Notes under the pieces: generated by a model
What the model was told of the DNA's origin: nothing
What the model saw: the letters and a program-made list of their open reading frames with translations, nothing else
The model's database searches: none
Assembly: GCA_947629005.1 (NCBI GenBank)
Contig: CANRCD010000017.1
Span: forward strand, 1 to 33,051
Source of the DNA: an uncultured Clostridia bacterium
GTDB lineage: Bacteria; Bacillota; Clostridia; UMGS1883
DNA: 33,051 bases
Direction of reading: 5' to 3'
Made by a program: the position numbers and the translations under genes
Part shown: piece after piece, positions 1 to 5,400 of the stretch
Numbering within the stretch: the first letter of the stretch is position 1
Layout of the letters: every line of letters starts with the position of its first letter

Positions 1-102
1 TCAAAAGGAGGAGACTTTTATGATCCCTTAATACTTTTTTCTCTCTTTTTTGTCTACTTTATTGACATTGATCCAGAGAGGGATTTTATGCCTTGGAAAT
101 TA

Positions 103-399
103 TTAAGCGTCAGCGTCAGCAGCTTCATTGTACTTTTCCTCCTTATCTTCCTCGCGCAGCGCTGTGCTTAACAGGTTCAGAAACATTTCTTTGTCGAATT
201 CCTCGATGTTGCTTACGGCAAGTCCCATGATTATGGTAAGTACTACTTCCGGGCCAATTTCCGGGACAGCGCAGCGAGCGTCCTTAGCAATTTCAGTCAA
301 TACTGAGCTTGCCTCCGTTATGAGGGTTTGGCCCGTGCCGTTCAGAGTAGTTGTAACATTAAGCTCGTCGCCCGTCTTAACAGATGTTGTTTTTATCAT
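103..399 (-). CDS. Small acidic hypothetical protein of the left element
   Basis: A 98-residue protein that I do not recognise. The start is supported by a GGAGAG ribosome binding site about 8 bases upstream of the ATG. The first third is polar and Thr-rich, the middle (about residues 45-65) is mildly hydrophobic (EVVLTIIMGLAV), and the tail is strongly acidic and ends in EAADADA. There is no signal peptide and no clear membrane helix. It is the most distal of a run of leftward small genes (597-791, 835-1116, 1113-1388, 1439-1885, 1931-2146) that form the early or lytic arm of the integrated element, but a 124-base gap with its own small structures separates it from them. It is likely a phage or mobile-element accessory protein; function unknown. 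Confidence 0.6.
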   Translation of the reverse strand: MIKTTSVKTGDELNVTTTLNGTGQTLITEASSVLTEIAKDARCAVPEIGPEVVLTIIMGLAVSNIEEFDKEMFLNLLSTALREEDKEEKYNEAADADA

Positions 400-421
400 A
401 AATAAAACTCTCCTTTTTCTA

Positions 422-450
422 TTGACTTTTTACTTTTCGGGTGATATACT
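422..450 (+). promoter_or_regulatory. Sigma-A promoter for a short rightward transcript
   Basis: TTGACT at 422-427 and TATACT at 445-450 with a 17-base spacer, on the strand opposite the surrounding genes. Predicted start near 457. No gene with a ribosome binding site follows, only a palindrome and a hairpin, which is why a small RNA is proposed next to it. Confidence 0.5.
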
Positions 451-456
451 TAGGGA

Positions 457-520
457 AGATAAAGTTTCCAAACTTTTCTTCACCGGCTCCCGTGGCGCTC
501 CTTCGCTGCGGGAGCCTTTT
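457..520 (+). ncRNA. Candidate small RNA antisense-oriented to the element's early genes
   Basis: About 64 nt would be made from the promoter at 422-450. The segment contains a perfect inverted repeat (AAAGTTT-CC-AAACTTT, 461-476) and then a GC-rich hairpin with an 8-bp perfect stem (GGCTCCCG at 485-492 with CGGGAGCC at 509-516) followed by TTTT at 517-520. It fills the gap between the 98-aa gene and the 23-codon gene and ends just short of the latter's stop. The terminator has only four T residues, so it may leak. Alternatively the palindrome is an operator for the leftward 98-aa gene and the hairpin is unrelated. Confidence 0.35.
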
Positions 521-523
521 CCG

Positions 524-595
524 TTACTTTCTGCAAATGAGTATGTAGCCGATAACCGTCAACCCGATAGATAATATCGGAGCAACATAGTCCAT
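524..595 (-). CDS. 23-residue putative membrane peptide
   Basis: A very short gene that reads M-D-Y-V-A-P and then an almost continuous hydrophobic stretch (ILSIGLTVIGYILI) before a short basic end (CRK). A ribosome binding site AAGGGGGT lies 8 bases before the ATG and overlaps the end of the preceding 64-aa gene; the ATG starts one base after that gene's stop codon, which suggests translational coupling. One transmembrane helix with a positively charged C-terminus is predicted by eye. Such peptides are common in phages and integrative elements; no function can be assigned. An overlapping 13-codon frame from the neighbouring ATG looks less likely. Confidence 0.5.
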   Translation of the reverse strand: MDYVAPILSIGLTVIGYILICRK

Positions 596-596
596 A

Positions 597-791
597 TCAT
601 TCCACCCCCTTCAAAAATCCATATACCATAAGCAGGCAGTAAGTAAGACCAAGCGCGGCGACGCCCAGCTTTCCCACCAAGGGCAGCGTCAAATATCCCT
701 GCCGCAGCGCGTTCAAATTCCATACATAAAACGCGAACATTCCAACCGACACCGCCATCCTAACGCGTTTAAGCTTGTCCGTCCTTTTCAT
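597..791 (-). CDS. Small two-helix membrane protein of the left element
   Basis: A 64-residue protein with a very good ribosome binding site (AAGGAGGT, 8 bases before the ATG). The N-terminus is strongly basic (MKRTDKLKRVR) and is followed by two hydrophobic segments (about residues 12-27 and 36-60), consistent with a small inner-membrane protein with its N-terminus inside. It is the promoter-proximal member of a coupled pair with the 23-residue peptide at 524-595. Family not recognised. Position in a leftward early operon of an integrated element suggests an accessory or host-interaction role. Confidence 0.6.
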   Translation of the reverse strand: MKRTDKLKRVRMAVSVGMFAFYVWNLNALRQGYLTLPLVGKLGVAALGLTYCLLMVYGFLKGVE

Positions 792-834
792 CGGTTACAC
801 CTCCTTCAAAGCTCAATATTATGCCACTTCGTCG

Positions 835-1116
835 TCACAAGCTGCGCATCGCGGTTTCGGTTTTTTCAAAACCAAAACCGGGCTCGCTCCGCCGCTCCTC
901 CTCTCCCCACAAATCCGGCTTCGCCGTCTTTGCGTGGCCCCTCGGCGGCGGCTTCGGCATATCAAAGCCGAGTTGTCCGTCGCCGTCTGTTTTAATGCTG
1001 TTCAGCATTGGCTCAGGGTCCGGCGGCGGAGCTTGAGCGCGCTTCCTTGCGCAATCCTCGCACCGCTCCTCCGGGTCGAGGTTCGCCCCGCACTTCGGGC
1101 ACGTCCGTAACGTCAT
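835..1116 (-). CDS. Small zinc-ribbon protein
   Basis: A 93-residue protein starting with CPKC at residues 7-10 and a second ECEDC-like knuckle (CEDC) near residues 20-23, which together form a short zinc ribbon. The rest is low-complexity, rich in Pro and charged residues, and probably unstructured. The ATG overlaps the stop of the upstream gene in an ATGA arrangement (1113-1116), and a strong ribosome binding site GGGAGGTGAT lies inside the end of that gene, so the two are translationally coupled. A role in binding nucleic acid or a protein partner is possible, but only the metal-binding motif is seen. Confidence 0.6.
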   Translation of the reverse strand: MTLRTCPKCGANLDPEERCEDCARKRAQAPPPDPEPMLNSIKTDGDGQLGFDMPKPPPRGHAKTAKPDLWGEEERRSEPGFGFEKTETAMRSL

Positions 1117-1388
1117 AAATTATCACCTCCCTTATTGCGTTGCTTACTCATACGTATTCCCTGCGTTAAATTAAGCTGCCCAAGCATATCCATTGACTGA
1201 ACATAGGCCTTGACGCGGTTTTTTACAACAACACATCTACTTCCGCTGACGAACCCTATCGGCAGTGTTCCGTTTTCAATCGCCCCACGAAGTATAGCCG
1301 GCGTTGTGTGGAAATACTTTGCCGCTTCGTTCGCCGAAATAAATTCTACCGGCAGTTCCGCTCTTAACGTTTCAGCTGTTATTGCCAC
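1113..1388 (-). CDS. Helix-turn-helix protein, excisionase-like
   Basis: A 91-residue protein with a GTG start, chosen because AGGAGGT stands 8 bases upstream. Residues 14-60 (VEFISANEAAKYFHTTPAILRGAIENG...) match the pattern of the HTH_17/MerR-like winged helix used by excisionases and small DNA-binding phage proteins: a first helix ending in NEAAKYF, a turn, then a recognition helix TPAILRGAIENG followed by a wing (LPIGFVSG). It lies between the XRE regulator at 1439-1885 and the zinc-ribbon gene, in the early leftward operon of an element that carries its own tyrosine recombinase, so a recombination directionality factor is a reasonable guess. It could equally be a transcription factor. 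Confidence 0.6.
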   Translation of the reverse strand: MAITAETLRAELPVEFISANEAAKYFHTTPAILRGAIENGTLPIGFVSGSRCVVVKNRVKAYVQSMDMLGQLNLTQGIRMSKQRNKGGDNL

Positions 1389-1438
1389 TGCTTTTCACCT
1401 CCTCACAAAATGCCATTATTGCTCATTCGCTCGCTTGT

Positions 1439-1885
1439 TCAAACAGGAGTTTGAAAAGCTCTCGCAGACAACTCTGAGGCACATGCATTAAGCAACAGCG
1501 TGGCTTGCCCAACCGTGAGATTATGCGACTTAAGAATCTGCACAAGTTCTTTTTTTATCAAGTCGCTCTTGCTGTCATATCTCACAACAGAAGTATATTT
1601 TCCTTCGGTCGGCCCGGCGTCATGAATGTGTCCATTTGAAAACTCCTGCACTGGGCCGTTTGTCGTTCTCGCCTCTTTCGCCAAGTCCATCGCGTCCATG
1701 TAGGCAATTTTATCTACGGGAATTTCGAGAATAACTGCCAGCTTTGTCGCCGTGTCTATACGAAAATTCTGAGTCACCCCCTTCTCGATACTCCAATAAC
1801 CTTGTTTCGTCATGCCCAGTTTGTCAGCCATGTCCTGCTGCGTATAGCCGCGCTTGAGCCTTTCCTCTTTAAGCCAAGTCCTCAT
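1439..1885 (-). CDS. XRE-family transcriptional regulator of the left element
   Basis: A 148-residue protein with an N-terminal XRE helix-turn-helix (residues 4-60; the core is RLKRGYTQQDMADKLGMTK followed by GYWSIEKG) and a C-terminal part (about 95-148) that looks helical (DLIKKELVQILKSHNLTVGQATLLLNA). The ATG follows GGGAGGTG by 5 bases. It is the second gene of the leftward operon, behind the small Cro-like gene. In temperate elements of Firmicutes this position often holds an antirepressor or a second early regulator. No catalytic residues are seen. DNA binding is well supported, the target is not known. Confidence 0.72.
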   Translation of the reverse strand: MRTWLKEERLKRGYTQQDMADKLGMTKQGYWSIEKGVTQNFRIDTATKLAVILEIPVDKIAYMDAMDLAKEARTTNGPVQEFSNGHIHDAGPTEGKYTSVVRYDSKSDLIKKELVQILKSHNLTVGQATLLLNACASELSARAFQTPV

Positions 1886-1930
1886 TCTTTCACCTCCCCG
1901 CCCACATTGTGGGCTTTTATTCTGCCTCCT

Positions 1931-2146
1931 TCAGCAGCTCGTCAATGTGCAGCCAGCACCAACACCATACAAATCTTCAATTTGGCATTGCAGAACCTTA
2001 GCAATTTCCGGCAGTTTATCAGCTCGCGGGGATGCTACGCCACTTTCCCATTGAGATATATTTGCTTGCGAAACGGCCAATGCGTTTGCTAACTCACGCT
2101 GTGTCATATTAAGAGCTTTTCGCCTTGCTTCAATTCCCGTCATCAT
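1931..2146 (-). CDS. Cro-like XRE repressor
   Basis: A 71-residue protein that is almost entirely one XRE helix-turn-helix (GIEARRKALNMTQRELANAL, then SQANISQWESG, then the closing helices). It starts the leftward early operon, directly below a consensus promoter, and is divergent from the S24-type repressor at 2317-2934; this is the classical Cro position of a lysogeny switch. The last residues (GCTLTSC) do not look like a natural end. In another frame the DNA continues as IDELLKEAE and stops at 1917, a plausible helix end, so a small indel near 1955 may have changed the C-terminus, either in the cell or in the assembly. Confidence 0.75.
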   Translation of the reverse strand: MMTGIEARRKALNMTQRELANALAVSQANISQWESGVASPRADKLPEIAKVLQCQIEDLYGVGAGCTLTSC

Positions 2147-2178
2147 AAATCACCACCAGTTTTATAAAGTTCATTTAT

Positions 2179-2207
2179 ATTATAGAGCATATTTATATTT
2201 TTGTCAA
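2179..2207 (-). promoter_or_regulatory. Leftward early promoter of the left element
   Basis: Perfect TTGACA (2202-2207, read leftward) and TATAAT (2179-2184) with a 17-base spacer, upstream of the Cro-like gene. The spacer and flanks hold repeated TTTATA/TATAAA words that could be operator half-sites for the two divergent regulators. This should be a strong promoter that must be kept off in the integrated state. Confidence 0.8.
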
Positions 2208-2256
2208 GGGGTTTTATAAATTTTTTTTATATTTTTAGGTTTTTTTCAAAAAGGGC

Positions 2257-2285
2257 TTTACAATAATATAAAATATTCTTATAAT
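2257..2285 (+). promoter_or_regulatory. Rightward repressor-maintenance promoter
   Basis: TTTACA (2257-2262) and TATAAT (2280-2285) with a 17-base spacer. The predicted start near 2292 lies just downstream of the GTG at 2290, so the transcript cannot include that codon and the repressor must start at the ATG at 2317, behind AAGGGGGT. Confidence 0.78.
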
Positions 2286-2316
2286 ATAAGTGCAGCTTAT
2301 GGAAGGGGGTTCACTA

Positions 2317-2934
2317 ATGCTACATATAAGGGAACTGAGAAAAAAAGCTAAAATGACGCAAGTTGAACTATCGTCTATTCTCGGCGTCACTCAAGCCACA
2401 TTATCAGGGTGGGAAACAGGCAAATTTCAAGTAGATAATGCAAGTCTGTTAAAACTATCTGAAATTTTTAATGTCACTGCCGACTATCTCCTCGGCAACA
2501 GCAACAGCGAAAACACAACTGCTGACCGACAAAAGGGAGTAATGATTCCCGTGCTGGGCATAGTCCGTGCCGGTTATCCCATCTATGCAGAAGAAAATAT
2601 CATCGACTATGAAGAAATCTCAACGCGCATGGCTGCCGCCGGTGATTTTTTCGGCTTAAAAGTTGTCGGTAACAGTATGGAGCCGCGAATGTTTGAGGGC
2701 GACACAATTATTGTCCGTAAGCAGAATTATATTGAAAGCAGTGAAATAGCGGTCGTCCTCGTCAACGGTGACGAGGCCACGGTTAAAAAGGTAATAAAAA
2801 ACGACACGGGACTTATGCTCGTGCCGTTAAACAGCAATTGTGATTATGAACCAAAGCATTACACGCCTCAACAAGTTATGACGCTTCCCATTGAAATACT
2901 CGGAAAAGTTGTCGAGGTAAGAGGACGGATATAA
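2317..2934 (+). CDS. CI/LexA-like repressor with S24 peptidase domain
   Basis: A 205-residue repressor. Residues 1-60 form an XRE helix-turn-helix (RELRKKAKMTQVELSSILGV, then TQATLSGWETG). Residues about 75-205 are an S24/LexA-type self-cleaving domain: a likely cleavage bond Ala85-Gly86 in IVRAGYP, the catalytic Ser120 in GNSMEPRM, and the general base Lys157 in GDEATVKKV. In this family RecA filaments formed after DNA damage trigger autocleavage, which would release the divergent early promoter. The ATG at 2317 is preferred over an upstream GTG because the promoter starts transcription at about 2292 and AAGGGGGT precedes this ATG. It holds the left element in the integrated state. Confidence 0.88.
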   Translation: MLHIRELRKKAKMTQVELSSILGVTQATLSGWETGKFQVDNASLLKLSEIFNVTADYLLGNSNSENTTADRQKGVMIPVLGIVRAGYPIYAEENIIDYEEISTRMAAAGDFFGLKVVGNSMEPRMFEGDTIIVRKQNYIESSEIAVVLVNGDEATVKKVIKNDTGLMLVPLNSNCDYEPKHYTPQQVMTLPIEILGKVVEVRGRI

Positions 2935-2976
2935 TACAAAAGACACATATAGGTGTTAAGTTGAGAGGTACCCTTC

Positions 2977-3258
2977 ATGAAGAAAATATTTTGCATAATA
3001 TTACTTTGCTTAGATGTTTTAACTTTTCTGGTGCTATGCATTTTATCGCAATTTATAATTAAGGTTGATGCCGTGACCGGTGTGACAACGGACGGCTTTG
3101 GTAGAATTTTATCAAATACGCCTTGGATTTTGCGGATGGCCGGAATGCATGAATGGCCCGGCGTCAAATGGTTTATTGTTGATTCCATCTGTGGATGGCT
3201 ATTGATAGGTATCGCTTATATTCTGTTCATGACAATTGAGGGTGACAGGGAGAAATAG
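2977..3258 (+). CDS. Small two-helix membrane protein in the lysogeny operon
   Basis: A 93-residue protein with two hydrophobic segments (about residues 4-28 and 70-87) and a polar loop between them (about 29-68) that contains GVTTDGFGRI and a Trp-rich part (EWPGVKWF). The first segment could be a signal anchor, leaving the loop outside the cell. It sits 42 bases behind the repressor and is probably co-transcribed with it, so it would be made in the integrated state. Proteins in this position often act as lysogenic conversion or superinfection-exclusion factors. The family is not recognised and that role is inference from position only. Confidence 0.6.
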   Translation: MKKIFCIILLCLDVLTFLVLCILSQFIIKVDAVTGVTTDGFGRILSNTPWILRMAGMHEWPGVKWFIVDSICGWLLIGIAYILFMTIEGDREK

Positions 3259-3331
3259 TGCTATAAGGCATAAAACTACGCGTAAAATTCCAAGAAAAAA
3301 TGGGCATATATACTCATAGGAGGCAAATTTT

Positions 3332-3979
3332 ATGCAAGATATTCCTCATTTTTATACTCCTAACGGATTAAAAATTCGGTTGGATTTAGATTTTTTTACT
3401 GATAGAATTGCCCTGTTCCCGCATAAAATTCATGGTGACTGGTTTGCTAATTGGGCGTTAAAAACCGAGGCCAAATTTCTGTACCCGAACGTCTTAATGT
3501 ATTATACAACAATCGTACTTATGATACTTGCTGCTTTTAATAATGTTTCTTTGAGTTGTTTTACAATTATAAAGTCTCTTGCTTTGGCTTGTCTTGCGGG
3601 CACAATTATTAAATACATTACGCCGGAAGAGTTATATATACTCCTTGACAAAATTATGTGGTTTATATACTTTCCTTATTACATTATGTTAAATTCACCG
3701 ACAAGAGTCCTCGTTCTTTTTATAGTTTCTATTGTGACATCAATTTTTTCTGTGCCGCATAAGGCGAGTTTTGTAATTCTTGGAATTTATATTATCGGAT
3801 GTATTGTGTATTTTATAGCAGATAATATCATAAATAATTTCTATTCCACGGTGAAATCAAAAAAATATAATATGTTTTTTAATGACACGGAAATTATAGC
3901 TTTTCAAACATGGTGGCTGTTGTATGGGAACGATGAAACCATTCAAAATTTAATAAATGATTATGTAAATAGTCACTAA
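3332..3979 (+). CDS. Polytopic membrane protein in the lysogeny operon
   Basis: A 215-residue protein with a good AGGAGG site before the ATG. A polar N-terminus of about 55 residues is followed by at least four hydrophobic segments (around 55-70, 75-92, 105-122, 125-142 and 145-165) and a polar C-terminal tail of about 45 residues containing FNDTEIIAFQTWWLLYGND. No transporter, peptidase or channel motif is seen and I do not recognise the family. It lies between the repressor operon and the integrase on the same strand. Its stop codon overlaps the A-run that forms the U-tract of the leftward small RNA terminator. Expression with the repressor suggests an exclusion or host-modifying function, but this is not proven by sequence. 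Confidence 0.62.
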   Translation: MQDIPHFYTPNGLKIRLDLDFFTDRIALFPHKIHGDWFANWALKTEAKFLYPNVLMYYTTIVLMILAAFNNVSLSCFTIIKSLALACLAGTIIKYITPEELYILLDKIMWFIYFPYYIMLNSPTRVLVLFIVSIVTSIFSVPHKASFVILGIYIIGCIVYFIADNIINNFYSTVKSKKYNMFFNDTEIIAFQTWWLLYGNDETIQNLINDYVNSH

Positions 3980-4048
3980 AAAAACGGCCCCGGTGCTGGA
4001 ACACCGAGGCCGCGAGATGGAGTGTATCGTGATACAGACCACCTACAC
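3979..4048 (-). ncRNA. Integrase-divergent small RNA, copy 1
   Basis: A ~70-nt RNA is predicted from the promoter at 4055-4084 to the U-tract at 3978-3984. In order it holds a short 5' part, a hairpin made from the palindrome at 4023-4036, a short linker with ACUCCAUCUC, and a strong terminator hairpin (stem of 11 bp with one mismatch, 3985-4012) followed by seven U. No start codon with a ribosome binding site is seen, so it is taken as non-coding. Its segment ACACUCC is the exact complement of GGAGTGT (4099-4105) in the integrase ribosome binding region, and pairing can be extended to about 10 bp with G-U pairs. The same RNA with 4-5 changes is encoded at 30093-30163 beside the second integrase. 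Confidence 0.68.
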
Positions 4049-4069
4049 AAGGAGATTGTATCACATACA
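4023..4069. promoter_or_regulatory. Paired palindromic operators in the integrase leader
   Basis: Two inverted repeats: TGTATCGTGATACA (4023-4036) and TGTATCACATACA (4057-4069). They share the half-site TGTAT(C). Both are conserved at 30106-30119 and 30072-30084. The first lies in the early transcribed part of the small RNA, where it can also fold as a hairpin; the second covers the small RNA -10 box. The half-sites equal those of the 20-bp palindrome in front of the XRE-TPR gene (26111-26130). Confidence 0.55.
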
Positions 4070-4084
4070 CCCCCGGATTGTCAA
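4055..4084 (-). promoter_or_regulatory. Small RNA promoter, copy 1
   Basis: Read leftward: TTGACA (4079-4084), 18-base spacer, TACAAT (4055-4060). Copy 2 has the same boxes with a 17-base spacer because of one missing G. The -10 box is overlapped by the palindrome TGTATCACATACA at 4057-4069, so a protein bound there would block the promoter. Confidence 0.72.
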
Positions 4085-4111
4085 ATAAAATTTTTAAGGG
4101 AGTGTGTTTTT

Positions 4112-5137
4112 ATGCCAAAATCCAAGCCGCTCAAACGCCCCAACGGTTCCGGGACGATAATCGACTACGGCCCGCGCTCACATCTGCGTTACGGCGGGCG
4201 CGTGACCGCCGGAATTGTGGATGGCAAGCAAAAATATATGTATCTTCCACGGTTTAAGACTTTAACCGAGGCACGGCGTAATCTCGACCTCTACGCCGCA
4301 GGTGATTATCGACCTCCTTCCGAGCTAACCTTTGCTCAAGTTTTTGCCGAATGGAAGGCCATACACTATCCCCGTATATCTAAGCAGCTGCAAGATAACT
4401 ATAATGCGGCGTATAAACACCTCGCGCCAATACATAATAAAAAATTCGTCGAACTCCGTACGGCGAATTTCCAAATCCATATTGACGCCCTTCCGCTCGG
4501 CCAGTCCAGCAAAAGCAAAATCAAAGCGGTTTTAGGCATGGTATATAAATATGCTATGATGAACGATATTGTCAACAAGAATTATGCCTCGTTCATTCGC
4601 ATTGACAAACAGAAAAAGACCGAAAAGACCGTGTTTTCTGCGGAAGAAGTCAAAAAGCTCAAAGCTGCTACTCCAAAAAGCGATATGGTGCTGATACTGA
4701 TATATACCGGCTTTAGACTTCAAGAACTGCTTAATCTGACGATAGACGACATAGATTTTAACCTTGGCGTTATTCGTGGAGGTCTTAAAACCGATGCCGG
4801 ACGAAACAGAATCGTTCCTATTCACCCATATATCCGCCCCATGCTCGAAGAGTTCTGCCGGGATAAAACCGATGAAATTTTCCTAAACCCCAGCGGGAAC
4901 GTTATCACTCAAGACTATTTTCGTAAAAAAATCTATTATCCTCTACTGGACGAGCTTGGTATTCCGCGGCGCACGCCTCACAGCACACGCCATACGTTTG
5001 CCACTATGCTTGTCGAAAGCGGAGCCGACCAAAAGGCCGTGACTGACCTTCTCGGCCACAGCGACTATGCCTTCACGGCAAACACCTATACGCATACTGA
5101 TATTCCTTTCCTCAAAAAGGCTGTTTCCCTGCTTTAG
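4112..5137 (+). CDS. int: Tyrosine recombinase (integrase) of the left element
   Basis: A 341-residue phage-type integrase that would catalyse site-specific insertion and excision of the element. The order is a basic N-terminal arm-binding region (MPKSKPLKRPNGSG..., about 1-60), a SAM-like core-binding domain (about 68-150) and a C-terminal catalytic domain with Arg202 (GFRLQEL), His290-x-x-Arg293-His294 (HSTRH), His316 (LLGHSD) and the nucleophile Tyr326 (NTYTHTD). All catalytic residues are present. The ATG at 4112 is chosen because AAGGGAG precedes it and because the second integrase starts at the same place of the shared leader. The 3' end faces the 3' end of tRNA-Pro(GGG) at a distance of 125 bases, which marks that tRNA as the attachment site. 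Confidence 0.93.
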   Translation: MPKSKPLKRPNGSGTIIDYGPRSHLRYGGRVTAGIVDGKQKYMYLPRFKTLTEARRNLDLYAAGDYRPPSELTFAQVFAEWKAIHYPRISKQLQDNYNAAYKHLAPIHNKKFVELRTANFQIHIDALPLGQSSKSKIKAVLGMVYKYAMMNDIVNKNYASFIRIDKQKKTEKTVFSAEEVKKLKAATPKSDMVLILIYTGFRLQELLNLTIDDIDFNLGVIRGGLKTDAGRNRIVPIHPYIRPMLEEFCRDKTDEIFLNPSGNVITQDYFRKKIYYPLLDELGIPRRTPHSTRHTFATMLVESGADQKAVTDLLGHSDYAFTANTYTHTDIPFLKKAVSLL

Positions 5138-5148
5138 ACTAAGTTTTT

Positions 5149-5170
5149 CCTTTGTATTACCTTTGTATTA
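5149..5170. repeat. Two tandem 11-bp repeats next to the attachment site
   Basis: CCTTTGTATTA occurs twice in a row (5149-5159, 5160-5170), between the integrase stop and the tRNA-Pro terminator. Tandem short direct repeats at this distance from the core site are typical arm-type binding sites of tyrosine recombinases. No such repeat is seen beside the second integrase. Confidence 0.5.
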
Positions 5171-5225
5171 CCGCGCTAAATTTTACTCAAATATGGGCCA
5201 TTACTCCATTTCTTTTTTGTAACGC

Positions 5226-5260
5226 AAAAACGGCTTGAAGCCTTGGCTTCAAGCCGTTTT
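5226..5260 (-). terminator. Terminator of tRNA-Pro, possibly bidirectional
   Basis: A 12-bp perfect stem (CGGCTTGAAGCC at 5231-5242 with GGCTTCAAGCCG at 5245-5256) flanked by AAAAA on the left and TTTT on the right. Read leftward it ends the tRNA-Pro transcript; read rightward it can end the integrase transcript. Confidence 0.85.
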
Positions 5261-5262
5261 CG

Positions 5263-5339
5263 TGGTCTGAGTGGGGAGACTTGAACTCCCGGCCTCTTGA
5301 ACCCCATTCAAGCACGCTACCAAACTGCGCCACACCCAG
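5263..5339 (-). tRNA. tRNA-Pro (anticodon GGG)
   Basis: A full cloverleaf on the minus strand: acceptor CTGGGTG (5339 downward) pairs with CACTCAG with one G-U pair, followed by discriminator A and an encoded CCA (5265-5263). The D arm contains GCGCAGTTTGGTAGCGC; the anticodon arm is CTTGA-ATGGGGT-TCAAG, so the anticodon is GGG (Pro, codon CCC); the T arm is GGGAG-TTCAAGT-CTCCC. Its 3' end is the probable attachment core of the left element, restored by the element's own sequence on insertion. Confidence 0.95.
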
Positions 5340-5371
5340 ATATTGCGACGCCCTTAGGCGACTGCCCTATT

Positions 5372-5400
5372 ACTATACAACAAAACTGTCTTTTTGTCAA
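5372..5400 (-). promoter_or_regulatory. tRNA-Pro promoter
   Basis: Read leftward: TTGACA (5395-5400), 17-base spacer, TATAGT (5372-5377), about 33 bases before the mature tRNA 5' end. Confidence 0.85.

Larger units (their letters stand above)
3979..4111. repeat. Integrase leader block, copy 1 (inverted partner at 30030-30163)
   Basis: This ~133-base intergenic block matches the reverse complement of 30030-30163 with only about eight differences, three of them in the loop of the terminator hairpin and two of them single-base indels. It runs exactly from the stop codon of the neighbouring gene to the start codon of the integrase in both elements. The flanking coding regions are not similar. 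The block holds a small RNA gene, its promoter and terminator, two palindromes and the integrase ribosome binding site. Confidence 0.9.

Noticed and set aside
20-31. ATG behind a strong AAGGAGG at the left edge of the window.
   Set aside because: The frame is only three codons (Met-Ile-Pro-stop). It may be a relic or part of something outside the window, but no gene can be supported.
88-171. A 27-codon hydrophobic peptide on the plus strand, behind GAGAGGG.
   Set aside because: It lies fully antisense to the acidic end of the 98-aa gene; the complement of acidic codons often reads as hydrophobic. No clear promoter.
2290-2316. GTG at 2290 as the start of the S24 repressor.
   Set aside because: The promoter at 2257-2285 would start transcription at about 2292, after this codon, and the ribosome binding site AAGGGGGT fits the ATG at 2317.
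4055-4095. A leader peptide for the integrase, starting at TTG behind AAGGAG.
   Set aside because: In copy 1 the frame would run 10 codons to TAA, but the one-base deletion in copy 2 breaks the frame, and the ribosome binding site is too close to the TTG. The block is conserved as RNA or DNA, not as a peptide.
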